From contig JAYWGN010000069.1 in NCBI GenBank assembly GCA_043778255.1, positions 1 through 56,219 of the forward strand: a stretch of 56,219 nt of DNA, in the 5' to 3' direction. Positions 8,433 through 16,194 of the stretch are shown here, one piece after another. Both the position numbers and the translations under genes were made by a program. Every line of letters begins with the position of its first letter. Within the stretch, counting starts at the first letter, position 1. This stretch comes from JAYWGN01 sp043778255 (GTDB lineage Bacteria > Bacteroidota > Bacteroidia > Chitinophagales > Chitinophagaceae). The notes beneath the pieces were generated by a model. It worked only from the letters and a program-made list of their open reading frames with translations. It searched no databases and was not told where the DNA came from.

Positions 8433-9125
8433 ATGAAAAATTATATAATCATTGGTGCAAGTTCGGGTATTGGTGCTGCTTCGGCTAGTTTGTTAGCAGC
8501 TAACAATCAAGTATTTGGTAGCTACAATAGCCACCCAGTAAGTAATACAACCAATTGTACTTATTTTCCTTACAATGTATTAACCGATAATATTGATGTA
8601 CTGCAATACCCCGAGGTAATTGACGGTATCGTGTATTGCCCGGGTAGTATCAACCTCAAACCATTTGCCCGTATAAAGCCCGAAGATTTTGTGCAGGATT
8701 ATCAGCTACAAGTTGTAGGTGCTATTAAAGTAATACAAGCTATACTACCCAAACTTAAACTAAGCAGTACTGCAAGTATAGTATTATTTAGTACCGTGGC
8801 GGTACAAAATGGTTTAAATTTTCATAGCCTTGTAGCTGCAAGTAAAGGTGCAGTGGAAGGGTTAACCAAATCACTAGCTGCCGAACTTGCCCCTACCATA
8901 CGGGTTAATTGTATAGCACCTGGCCTTACCAATACGCCACTTGCTGCAAGTTTGCTTAATACACCCGAAAAAATAGAGGCTAATGCCCAAAGGCATCCAC
9001 TTAAAAAAATAGGCACACCACAGGATATAGCATATATGGTGGAATACCTACTAAGCGAAAAAGCAGGTTGGATAACAGGGCAAGTATTGCATGTAGATGG
9101 TGGAATGGATGGGGTGAAGATGTAA
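8433..9125 (+). CDS. SDR-family oxidoreductase-like protein lacking the catalytic Tyr
   Basis: 230 residues from the ATG at 8433. The same frame is open further upstream to 8178 but only across the SUMF1 gene on the other strand. It shows the Rossmann glycine motif GASSGIG, a conserved CPG in place of NNAG, Ser120 in FSTVAV, and Lys138 in AASKGAVEGLTKSLAAELAP, then VNCIAPGLTNTPLA. The YxxxK catalytic pair of classical short-chain dehydrogenases reads V134-A-A-S-K138, so the proton-donating Tyr is missing. It may bind NAD(P)H without ordinary alcohol dehydrogenase chemistry. First gene of the photolyase-like block. A repeat region of 320 bp separates it from the next gene. Confidence 0.88.
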   Translation: MKNYIIIGASSGIGAASASLLAANNQVFGSYNSHPVSNTTNCTYFPYNVLTDNIDVLQYPEVIDGIVYCPGSINLKPFARIKPEDFVQDYQLQVVGAIKVIQAILPKLKLSSTASIVLFSTVAVQNGLNFHSLVAASKGAVEGLTKSLAAELAPTIRVNCIAPGLTNTPLAASLLNTPEKIEANAQRHPLKKIGTPQDIAYMVEYLLSEKAGWITGQVLHVDGGMDGVKM

Positions 9126-9134
9126 AGCGAAATA

Positions 9135-9350
9135 TGCTAATGAGATAATGTGCTGATGTGCTAAAGCAAATTTGATAAACAGATAATGTGCTAATGAGAT
9201 AATGTGCTGATGTGCTAAAGCAAATTTGATAAAATGATAAAAAGATAATGTGCTATTGAGATAATATGCTGATGTGCTAATGTGTTAAAGCAAATTTGGT
9301 AATGTGATATTTTGCTAATGGGCTAATGAGATAATGTGCTACGCAAATTT
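9135..9350. repeat. Degenerate tandem repeat (54-bp unit) of GCTAATGAGATAATGTG type
   Basis: The 45 bases from 9135-9179 recur exactly at 9189-9233, a period of 54 bp, followed by diverged copies to about 9350. Building blocks are GATAATGTGCTAATGA-like and TAAAGCAAATTTG. The same family appears in reverse orientation at about 50544-50600, so it is dispersed in the genome. The 320-bp gap between the SDR and the flavin reductase is filled mostly by this; no coding potential seen. Confidence 0.85.
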
Positions 9351-9445
9351 GGAAAACATTAAAACTGGCTTTTGTATTTTAATAAACATAAACTAAGCAA
9401 GTCATAAAATAAAAATACTAAAACACCATTTTCAAAAATTAATAA

Positions 9446-9922
9446 ATGAAAAGACCTTGGAACATAATTGACTCACCTGTATATAGCTTGGCTACTTACC
9501 ATAATGGTACAGTAAATATGAATATATGCACTTACGTTACAGCAGTGAGTATGACCCCAAAACGATATGCCATAGCAGTGTACCATAATACTAAAACATT
9601 AAGTAACATACAACAATCGGATACTGCTGTGCTGCAATTTTTGCAAAACGATCAATATAAATTGGTAAATGTATTAGGCAAAAAATCGGGTAATAAATAT
9701 GACAAACAAAGCTACCTTACCAAAAAAAATATACTCACTACGTGGAATGAAAATATTATATTGCAAGGGCTAGCAGCACAAGTGCAATTACAAAAAATAA
9801 GTTGGCAAAATGCTGGTGACCACGACCTATATTTGTTTGATGCCGTAAAGTACAAAACCAACGAAAATGCTTGTCCATTAATGTTTCAAGAGTTGATAAA
9901 CTTAAAAATAATACTAGGATGA
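9446..9922 (+). CDS. Flavin reductase-like protein (FMN-binding split barrel)
   Basis: 158 residues. The N terminus RPWNIIDSPVYSLATYH followed by NMNICTYVTAVSMTPKRYAIA fits the flavin-reductase-like FMN-binding split barrel (where the N-x-C-T-x-V-x-x-x-S-x-x-P block contacts FMN). It is shorter than most NADH:FMN oxidoreductases, lacking part of the C-terminal region. Its stop overlaps the start of the next gene (ATGA), so they are translationally coupled. In context it could supply reduced flavin to, or exchange flavin with, the photolyase-like proteins downstream; that is inference. Confidence 0.75.
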   Translation: MKRPWNIIDSPVYSLATYHNGTVNMNICTYVTAVSMTPKRYAIAVYHNTKTLSNIQQSDTAVLQFLQNDQYKLVNVLGKKSGNKYDKQSYLTKKNILTTWNENIILQGLAAQVQLQKISWQNAGDHDLYLFDAVKYKTNENACPLMFQELINLKIILG

Positions 9923-10188
9923 CCGATGTAGATATAGATAGAATAATAGAAATGGCTTGGGAAGATAGAACACCATTTGAAGCCATCGCATTTCAGTTTA
10001 ACATAACTGAAAGTGAAGTAATAAAGCTAATGCGAACCAACCTCAAACGTAGTAGCTTTAACCTATGGCGGCAAAGGGTAAATAGTGGAGTAAGCCAAAA
10101 GCATTTAGCAAAGCGTAACGAAAATATAAGTAGGTTTAAGTGTACCCTACAACGAACTATTACTGGCAATAAAATAAGTAAACGATGA
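9919..10188 (+). CDS. TIGR03643/DUF2805 family small protein
   Basis: 89 residues starting at the ATG that overlaps the flavin reductase stop. Contains DRIIEMAWEDRTPFEAIAFQ, FNITESEVIKLMRTNLKRSS and LWRQRVNSG, the conserved blocks of the TIGR03643 (DUF2805) family, which resembles a helix-turn-helix fold and ends in a basic tail. The family is of unknown function; I know it as a frequent neighbour of cryptochrome/photolyase genes and of DUF2256, which matches this locus. Its stop overlaps the next start (ATGA). Confidence 0.85.
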   Translation: MTDVDIDRIIEMAWEDRTPFEAIAFQFNITESEVIKLMRTNLKRSSFNLWRQRVNSGVSQKHLAKRNENISRFKCTLQRTITGNKISKR

Positions 10189-11678
10189 AAGCAATATCCC
10201 TCATTTTTCCGCACCAATTATTTGAAGGCAATATATTGATGGCTATAAAAAATGAAATTTATTTGGTAGAGGAATATTTGTTTTATACTCAATTCAAATT
10301 TCACCAACAAAAAATAGCTTACCATAGAGCCACTATGAAAAGCTACGAAAATTATTTGACCGAAAATAATTGTACAATAAATTACATAGATAGTGATAGT
10401 AAAAATAGTGATGTAAGAAAATTAATAACTGATTTAGCAAAGCAAAAAGTAACGGATATACATTATATAGATACCACCGATTATTGGCTAGAAAAAAGAA
10501 TAACTGAAACTGCAACGCTACATAATATTACGCTAACAAAATACGACACACCCTATTTTTTAAATAATGTAGCCGAGTTAGATGCCTACTTTGATACTAA
10601 AAAAAAGCTATATCAAACTGACTTTTATATACACCAACGTAAAACAAGAAATATATTAATAGACGCAAAGCAGCTGCCACAGGGCGGTAAGTGGACTTAC
10701 GATGCTGATAATAGAGAAAAATATCCTAAACAAAAAACGGCACCCACGTTGCATTTTGCGAAGCAAAATAACTACACTACCGAAGCAAAAGCTTATGTGC
10801 AAAAAAAATATGCCAACAACTACGGTGAACTGAGTGATGAGGTACACTACCCAATTACACACAAAGAAGCTAAGCAATGGTTACAGCAATTTTTGCAAAC
10901 TCGATTTGCCGACTTTGGAATATATGAAGATGCCATAGTAAGCACCGAAACTTACCTACACCATAGCCTACTTACGCCAATGCTTAATGTGGGTTTACTT
11001 ACGCCCAAATATATAATTGATGAAACACTACAATTTGCTACTAGCAATGAAATTCCGCTTAACTCACTAGAGGGATTTGTAAGGCAAATAATAGGATGGC
11101 GAGAATTTATAAGAGCTGTATATCACTATAAAGGTAGAGAGGAAAGGATCACCAATTTTTGGAAATTTGATAGAAAAATACCTCACAGCTTTTACACCGC
11201 TACTACTGGCATATTGCCTATAGATGATACTATAAAAAAAGTAGTACAAACAGGCTACTGCCACCATATAGAAAGGCTAATGATACTAGGCAACTTTATG
11301 CTACTTTGCGAGTTTGACCCTAATGAAGTATATAAGTGGTTTATGGAAATGTACATAGATGCTTACGACTGGGTAATGGTGCCCAATGTGTTTGGTATGA
11401 GCCAATTTGCCGATGGTGGTTTAATGGCTACAAAGCCCTATATAAGCGGCAGTAACTACATAATAAAAATGAGTGATTATAAAAAAACAAATACCGAAAA
11501 TGGTTGGGACGTTATATGGGACGGCCTGTTTTGGCACTTTATGGATAAGCAACGTAAGTTCTTTTTGGGCAACCCAAGGTTGGGTATGCTAGTACATACT
11601 TTTGATAAAATGGATGCCAACAAACGAACCAATCATTTGCTGAAAGCACAAGCATTTTTACAAAAATTAGATACTTAA
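10185..11678 (+). CDS. FeS-BCP/PhrB-type photolyase-like protein without the iron-sulfur ligands
   Basis: 497 residues. N-terminal alpha/beta domain (SLIFPHQLFEGN; KSYENYL) and C-terminal FAD domain with VRQIIGWREFIR, HHIERLMILGNF, YIDAYDWVMVPNVFGMSQFADGG and TKPYISGSNYI: the bacterial (6-4) photolyase/cryptochrome group typified by Agrobacterium PhrB. In PhrB a 4Fe-4S cluster is held by four Cys; here the EVCEW site reads EVYKW (Tyr383), the SDYCxxC site reads SDYKKTN (from residue 430), and there is no Cys at all in the last 120 residues. The cluster must be absent. Likely FAD-binding; whether it repairs (6-4) lesions or senses light is open. Third of several stop-start coupled genes. Confidence 0.9.
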   Translation: MKAISLIFPHQLFEGNILMAIKNEIYLVEEYLFYTQFKFHQQKIAYHRATMKSYENYLTENNCTINYIDSDSKNSDVRKLITDLAKQKVTDIHYIDTTDYWLEKRITETATLHNITLTKYDTPYFLNNVAELDAYFDTKKKLYQTDFYIHQRKTRNILIDAKQLPQGGKWTYDADNREKYPKQKTAPTLHFAKQNNYTTEAKAYVQKKYANNYGELSDEVHYPITHKEAKQWLQQFLQTRFADFGIYEDAIVSTETYLHHSLLTPMLNVGLLTPKYIIDETLQFATSNEIPLNSLEGFVRQIIGWREFIRAVYHYKGREERITNFWKFDRKIPHSFYTATTGILPIDDTIKKVVQTGYCHHIERLMILGNFMLLCEFDPNEVYKWFMEMYIDAYDWVMVPNVFGMSQFADGGLMATKPYISGSNYIIKMSDYKKTNTENGWDVIWDGLFWHFMDKQRKFFLGNPRLGMLVHTFDKMDANKRTNHLLKAQAFLQKLDT

Positions 11679-11682
11679 TATT

Positions 11683-12777
11683 ATGGAATTTGTAACTGAT
11701 ATAAAATCAATAGAAAAACTAGTAGATGCTATAGACCCGATAAAATATGGGAATACTCGTAACTACCTCAATGGGGCAGTAACTAAGCTTTCGCCATATA
11801 TAAGCCGTGGGGTAATAAGTACCAAATATGTATGGAACAAAATGGTAGAAAAAGGATACAGCCTGCACCAAATTGAAAGCTTTGCAAAAGAGTTGGGATG
11901 GCGTGATTTTTTTCAGCTAGTATGGCAAGATAAAGGTAATGCTATAGATAAAGATATGAAACAACCCCAAGCAGATGTGCAAAATTATGGCATTGCAAAT
12001 GCTTTGGTAGAGGGCAATACAGGCATAGTAGCTATTGATAAAGGTATTGATGATTTGTACAGCACTGGCTATATGCACAACCACTCACGTATGTACACAG
12101 CAAGTATTGCTTGCAATGTTGGGGGCAGCCATTGGCTAGTACCGGCACAGTGGTTGTACTACCACTTGTACGATGCGGATTGGGCAAGTAATGCCTTAAG
12201 TTGGCAGTGGACGGCAGGTGCATTTAGCAGTAAAAAATACTTTGCAAACCAAGAAAATATTAATAAATATTGCAACACTAACCAAACCAAAACATTTTTG
12301 GATGTAAGCTATGGTAACCTCGAAAATATAGAAACACCTGCCATACTAAAACAAACTAGAGATTATTTTGAAAAAACAAACCTACCCGAAACGGAAGAAA
12401 TAAAATGGGAGGCCAATAAAAATTTGTTAGTCTATAATTTTTATAATTTAGATCCTTATTGGCATAAGGATGAGGATGCCATAAGAGTATTGTTGCTAGA
12501 GCCTACGTTTTTTAAAAAATACCCAAGTAGCGACAAAGTAATTGAGTTTATGATGGCATTAAGTAAAAATATAGAAGGTATAAAAGTATTTGTAGGCTCG
12601 TTTAATGCATTAGTTACTAATGCTGCTTATAACAAATGCTACTATAAGGAACACCCCACCTGTGGGCATTACAGCGGTACTGAGGAATGTAGAGATTGGT
12701 TAGCACCACAAGTAACGGGGTATTTTCCCTCATTTTTTGGGTATTGGAAACGGGCAGAAAAACATTTTAAAAAGTAG
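11683..12777 (+). CDS. Photolyase-like protein with FAD domain first and a possible permuted alpha/beta domain
   Basis: 364 residues, about 100 shorter than a photolyase. The FAD-binding domain comes first: KLSPYISRGVIS (from about residue 34), ELGWRDFFQLVW, GNTGIVAIDKGI, STGYMHNHSRM, and DADWASNALSWQW with Trp174 and Trp176. Then TAGAF replaces the usual AGTGxDxxP. After residue 240 comes a strand-helix stretch with LVYNFYNLDPYW, IRVLLLEPTFF and IEGIKVFVG, which resembles the N-terminal antenna-domain fold of photolyases, here at the C terminus. The end has Cys and His (KCYYKEHPTCGHY). Lies 4 bp after the PhrB-like gene and overlaps the next start. Confidence 0.82.
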   Translation: MEFVTDIKSIEKLVDAIDPIKYGNTRNYLNGAVTKLSPYISRGVISTKYVWNKMVEKGYSLHQIESFAKELGWRDFFQLVWQDKGNAIDKDMKQPQADVQNYGIANALVEGNTGIVAIDKGIDDLYSTGYMHNHSRMYTASIACNVGGSHWLVPAQWLYYHLYDADWASNALSWQWTAGAFSSKKYFANQENINKYCNTNQTKTFLDVSYGNLENIETPAILKQTRDYFEKTNLPETEEIKWEANKNLLVYNFYNLDPYWHKDEDAIRVLLLEPTFFKKYPSSDKVIEFMMALSKNIEGIKVFVGSFNALVTNAAYNKCYYKEHPTCGHYSGTEECRDWLAPQVTGYFPSFFGYWKRAEKHFKK

Positions 12778-14261
12778 TGGCATTACCCAATATAAATATA
12801 GTATGGCTTAAGCGGGATTTGAGAACCCAACACCACCAACCGCTGCACCAAGCAGAACAAAGTGAGCTGCCGTACTTAATTATTTATATATGGGAACCAA
12901 GTATTATTAACTACCCCGATACTTCGCTACGGCATTTGCAATACCAATACCACAGTATAAAAGTAATGGATAAGTTGCTGCAGCCTTACAAAAAAAGAGT
13001 TACACTTTTTTATGCCGAGGCAGTAGAAGTTTTTAATTGCATACAAAAAAAGTACACCATAAAAAATGTGTATAGCTATCAGGAAACTGGTGTTGGCATA
13101 ACTTACCGAAGAGATATTGCGGTAGCGAAACATTTTGCGAAGCATAAAATAAACTGGGTACAGTACCAACAAAACGGTGTAGTACGTGGTGCCAAAAACC
13201 GTGATGGTTGGGATAAGCAATGGTATGTAACTATGCACAGTACTCTAATTGTAAATACCTACAAAGTGGCTGCCACAATAGCATTTACCCATAATTATAC
13301 TATACCCGAACTTGTAAAAAATGAATGGGAAAACTACCCCAGTACCTACCAACCACCTGGCGAAATAAATGCCTATAAATATTTGCAAAGCTTTGTAAAT
13401 GGTAGAGTGGCTACTTATAGTAAGCACATTAGTAAGCCATTGGAAAGTAGAAAAAGTTGCAGCCGACTATCTACCTATTTGGCTTGGGGCAATATAAGTA
13501 CACAGCAAGTATATCAGTTTGTGTTGGCACAACCTATGGTGTATAAGTTTGCTACTACCAACTTTATAACAAGGTTAAAATGGCGTTGCCACTTTGTACA
13601 AAAGCTGGAGCAGGAATATACTTACGAAACGAAATGTATAAATAAAGGGTTTGAGGCACTGGAGCATCCTGTAAATGAAACTTACATAAAGGCTTGGCAG
13701 CAGGGCAATACAGGCTACCCACTAGTAGATGCTTGTATGCGGTGCCTACACCAAACGGGTTGGATAAACTTTAGAATGAGGGCTATGTTGGTTTCGTTTT
13801 TTTGCCACCATTTGTATCAAGATTATAGGTTGGGTATGCACCACTTAGCACAGCTGTTTTTAGATTATGAACCAGGCATACACTACCCACAGTTTCAAAT
13901 GCAAGCTGGTACTACTGGCATTAATACTATACGTATATACAACCCTATAAAGCAAAGCGAAGAGCAAGACCCTACGGGCATTTTTATAAAACAATATGTA
14001 CCAGAGTTGCTAACCGTACCTACCGAACACATACATACACCTTGGAAAATGACTGCTCTAGAACAGCATATATGCGGTGTAGTAATTGGGCAAAATTATG
14101 CTGAGCCAATTATAGATTTAGTAAGTACTGGTAAGTTTGCAAGGGAACAAATATGGGGACACAAAAAATCGACTGTTGTTAAAAACGAGAACGAAAATAT
14201 ATTGAAAAAACATACGAGAAGAAAAAAAGTGGAGGAAGAAAATTTATTATTCAAAATGTAA
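12777..14261 (+). CDS. Cryptochrome/photolyase family protein with altered flavin-site tryptophans
   Basis: 494 residues, GTG start overlapping the previous stop (TAGTG). Full two-domain architecture: VWLKRDLRTQHHQPL antenna domain, then RLSTYLAWGNIS, LKWRCHF, GNTGYPLVDACMRCL, TGWINFRMRAMLVSFF. In class I photolyases the next block ends NWQWxAGTGxD; here it reads HYPQFQMQAGTTGIN (residues 369-383), so the two Trp positions (W382 and W384 of E. coli PhrB-type CPD photolyase) are Phe373 and Met375. IRIYNPIKQSEEQDP and a basic C-terminal tail (KKHTRRKKVEEE) follow. FAD binding is likely; classical Trp-chain photoreduction and CPD stacking are doubtful. Confidence 0.9.
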   Translation: MALPNINIVWLKRDLRTQHHQPLHQAEQSELPYLIIYIWEPSIINYPDTSLRHLQYQYHSIKVMDKLLQPYKKRVTLFYAEAVEVFNCIQKKYTIKNVYSYQETGVGITYRRDIAVAKHFAKHKINWVQYQQNGVVRGAKNRDGWDKQWYVTMHSTLIVNTYKVAATIAFTHNYTIPELVKNEWENYPSTYQPPGEINAYKYLQSFVNGRVATYSKHISKPLESRKSCSRLSTYLAWGNISTQQVYQFVLAQPMVYKFATTNFITRLKWRCHFVQKLEQEYTYETKCINKGFEALEHPVNETYIKAWQQGNTGYPLVDACMRCLHQTGWINFRMRAMLVSFFCHHLYQDYRLGMHHLAQLFLDYEPGIHYPQFQMQAGTTGINTIRIYNPIKQSEEQDPTGIFIKQYVPELLTVPTEHIHTPWKMTALEQHICGVVIGQNYAEPIIDLVSTGKFAREQIWGHKKSTVVKNENENILKKHTRRKKVEEENLLFKM

Positions 14262-14264
14262 ACA

Positions 14265-14885
14265 ATGACTAACCAAGATATTGATAAACTAGAACGGTAC
14301 TACCGAGCTAACCTTATAAATAGTGTAACAGGTTACAAACCTGCTAACCTTATTGGTACTATTAATGACGAAGGCATTACCAATGTTGCCATATTTAGCA
14401 GTATAGTACACTTGGGTAGCAACCCTGCATTAATAGCCTTTGTGCAACGGCCACTTATTGACACATCGCATACCTATAAAAATATAAAAGCAAATGGGCA
14501 ATACACTATAAACCATGTAAATACTAGCATTGTAGAAAATGCCCATTACACTAGTGCAAAGTATGGAGATGGTATAAGTGAGTTTGATACTTGCAAACTT
14601 ACTGCCGAGTACATACCCAACTTTGCTGCACCATTTGTAGCGGAAAGTGTAATTAAAATAGGCTTACAATACGTACAAGAAATACCTATAACTATTAATA
14701 ATACTACCCTAATAATAGGCGAAATAAAACACTTAATACTAGCACCTGAGTATATAAAACCCGATGGAACTATTAATTTGGAAAAAGCAAATACCATAGC
14801 TATAAGTGGGTTAGATACTTACTACACTGGCAACAAATTAGCCCAATACCCATATGCAAAAGTGGAGAACAACCCATACCAATAA
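14265..14885 (+). CDS. Flavin reductase family protein
   Basis: 206 residues. MTNQDIDKLERYYRANLINSV, NVAIFSSIVHLGSNPALIAF and HTYKNIKANGQYTINHV match the flavin-reductase-like FMN-binding split barrel, in the full-length form common in Bacteroidota. It should reduce or bind FMN using NAD(P)H. It is the second flavin reductase in this block and starts 3 bp after the third photolyase-like gene, which argues for a shared flavin-based process. Confidence 0.87.
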   Translation: MTNQDIDKLERYYRANLINSVTGYKPANLIGTINDEGITNVAIFSSIVHLGSNPALIAFVQRPLIDTSHTYKNIKANGQYTINHVNTSIVENAHYTSAKYGDGISEFDTCKLTAEYIPNFAAPFVAESVIKIGLQYVQEIPITINNTTLIIGEIKHLILAPEYIKPDGTINLEKANTIAISGLDTYYTGNKLAQYPYAKVENNPYQ

Positions 14886-14892
14886 CTAAATA

Positions 14893-15033
14893 ATGAAACA
14901 AATAAAGAAGGAAAACCTACCCCAAAAAGTTTGTATTACTTGCAACCGCCCATTTACTTGGCGTAAAAAATGGGAAAAAGTATGGGACAGTGTAAAATAC
15001 TGTAGTGATAAGTGTAGGATGAATAAAGTGTAG
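14893..15033 (+). CDS. DUF2256 family small zinc-ribbon-like protein
   Basis: 46 residues: KVCITCNRPFTWRKKWEKVW, then YCSDKCR near the C terminus. This CxxC...CxxxC arrangement with RPFxWRKKW is the signature of DUF2256, a tiny protein family of unknown function that I know as a neighbour of cryptochromes and TIGR03643 proteins. It starts 7 bp after the flavin reductase stop, has a good ATG, and closes the operon. Four Cys would suit one zinc ion. Easily missed because of its size. Confidence 0.87.
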   Translation: MKQIKKENLPQKVCITCNRPFTWRKKWEKVWDSVKYCSDKCRMNKV

Positions 15034-15062
15034 GGGGTTAACTGTAATTTTATAAAATTGGG

Positions 15063-15929
15063 TTATGACTTATTTTTAAGTTCATTTCTTATATATTCAA
15101 TTCTTTCTATTCGAGTACCTGTTATTAAATATATAAATTCATTTGTTGAACCGTTTTCTATACACTTTATAATAATTTCATCTTTTATTTTGAATTCGGC
15201 TTCCGTTTGCAAACTAAATAATTCACTTTCTTTTAAACTCAAACTATCCATATACCTGTTATAACCATATTCTTCCTCTTTTCCTAGTCGCATTATGTCC
15301 AAAACGTCACTTGCTTCTTTTAGGCCTTTAGCTTTAAATTCATCTTTTATGGCGCTGTTTTTTAAAAAATAAATCCATTCGTCCAAAGTATCTTTAGCAA
15401 TATCATTAAACTGATTTACTTTTAATAAATAATATTCTGGGTATATATCTGAAACTTTTTCTTTTAAAAACGTTTCTTTTTGTTTTTGCGAAAGTCCAAG
15501 TAAGTCATTTTGGTGTAAGCCAATGAAATCAGTTTTGCCCTTATAGATATAGTCTTGCCCTTGCCCTAGATCAAAGTAAACTATGTTAATAGAAATGACT
15601 TTTTTTAAATTCGAATATTTAGTGCCTTTTCTATGATTTTCGGTAATACTTTTAGCAACACTATATGCCATTCTATGAAAATAATCCATTTCATAAGTGC
15701 TCTGAATTTCTATAATTATAAGTTCGTTTTTTGAGTTTTGAGTCAATATATCTACTCTATTAAACTTATCATCTTCAGTTTCTTGATTGCTTTCGCTTTC
15801 TAATATTTGCTCAATTTTAATAGTATCAAATAACAGTTCACTTAAAAAACCTTCTAACACAACAAAATTTGCCTTGTTTCTTAACAGCTTTTTAATTGCC
15901 CAATCAAAACTTATTAGCCTTTTTGTCAT
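15063..15929 (-). CDS. Rpn family recombination-promoting nuclease / PD-(D/E)XK transposase-like protein
   Basis: 288 residues. Opens with SFDWAIKKLLRNKANFVVLE, then RVDILTQNSKNELIIIEIQ (the D...ExQ variant of the PD-(D/E)XK nuclease core, about residues 58-77) and YFHRMAYSVAKSI. This is the Rpn/putative-transposase family, abundant and multicopy in Bacteroidota; Rpn proteins cut DNA and promote RecA-independent recombination. Here complete and convergent with the photolyase block. I found no inverted repeats at its ends. Confidence 0.85.
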   Translation of the reverse strand: MTKRLISFDWAIKKLLRNKANFVVLEGFLSELLFDTIKIEQILESESNQETEDDKFNRVDILTQNSKNELIIIEIQSTYEMDYFHRMAYSVAKSITENHRKGTKYSNLKKVISINIVYFDLGQGQDYIYKGKTDFIGLHQNDLLGLSQKQKETFLKEKVSDIYPEYYLLKVNQFNDIAKDTLDEWIYFLKNSAIKDEFKAKGLKEASDVLDIMRLGKEEEYGYNRYMDSLSLKESELFSLQTEAEFKIKDEIIIKCIENGSTNEFIYLITGTRIERIEYIRNELKNKS

Positions 15930-16052
15930 TTGAGTACGTGTTATTTAAATCAAATTTACGAATTATCTACCAAAATACTAAGTATTATAAAAAATAGTAA
16001 GTATCAATATTTTTGTAATCATTTAACAATCAACTACTTACATTAATTTGAA

Positions 16053-16087
16053 GCCGTCTCAAATCATAATTGAGGCGGTTTTTATAG
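16053..16087 (+). terminator. Hairpin with T-rich tail, no gene upstream
   Basis: CCGTCTCAA and TTGAGGCGG form a 9-bp stem (one G-U) followed by a T-rich run on the plus strand. No plus-strand gene ends upstream; the nearest upstream gene is on the minus strand and starts at 15929. It may end an unannotated small RNA or be a leftover of a deleted gene. The remainder of the 265-bp gap holds an AGGGGTT/AACCCCT inverted pair (16132-16138 and 16172-16178) just before the next start. Confidence 0.5.
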
Positions 16088-16194
16088 TTTGATACCTATT
16101 TAATAGGTTGCAAGTTATCATTTGCAGCGACAGGGGTTGTTGGCAATAGCATCTTTGCATAAACAAATAATAACCCCTACAAAAAAAAATACAC

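Noticed and set aside
9135..9350. CRISPR-like array
   Set aside because: Units drift, no constant repeat with unique spacers, no cas genes in the window.
15063..15929. Insertion sequence around the Rpn gene
   Set aside because: No terminal inverted repeats or target duplication seen; Rpn family members occur as solitary genes.
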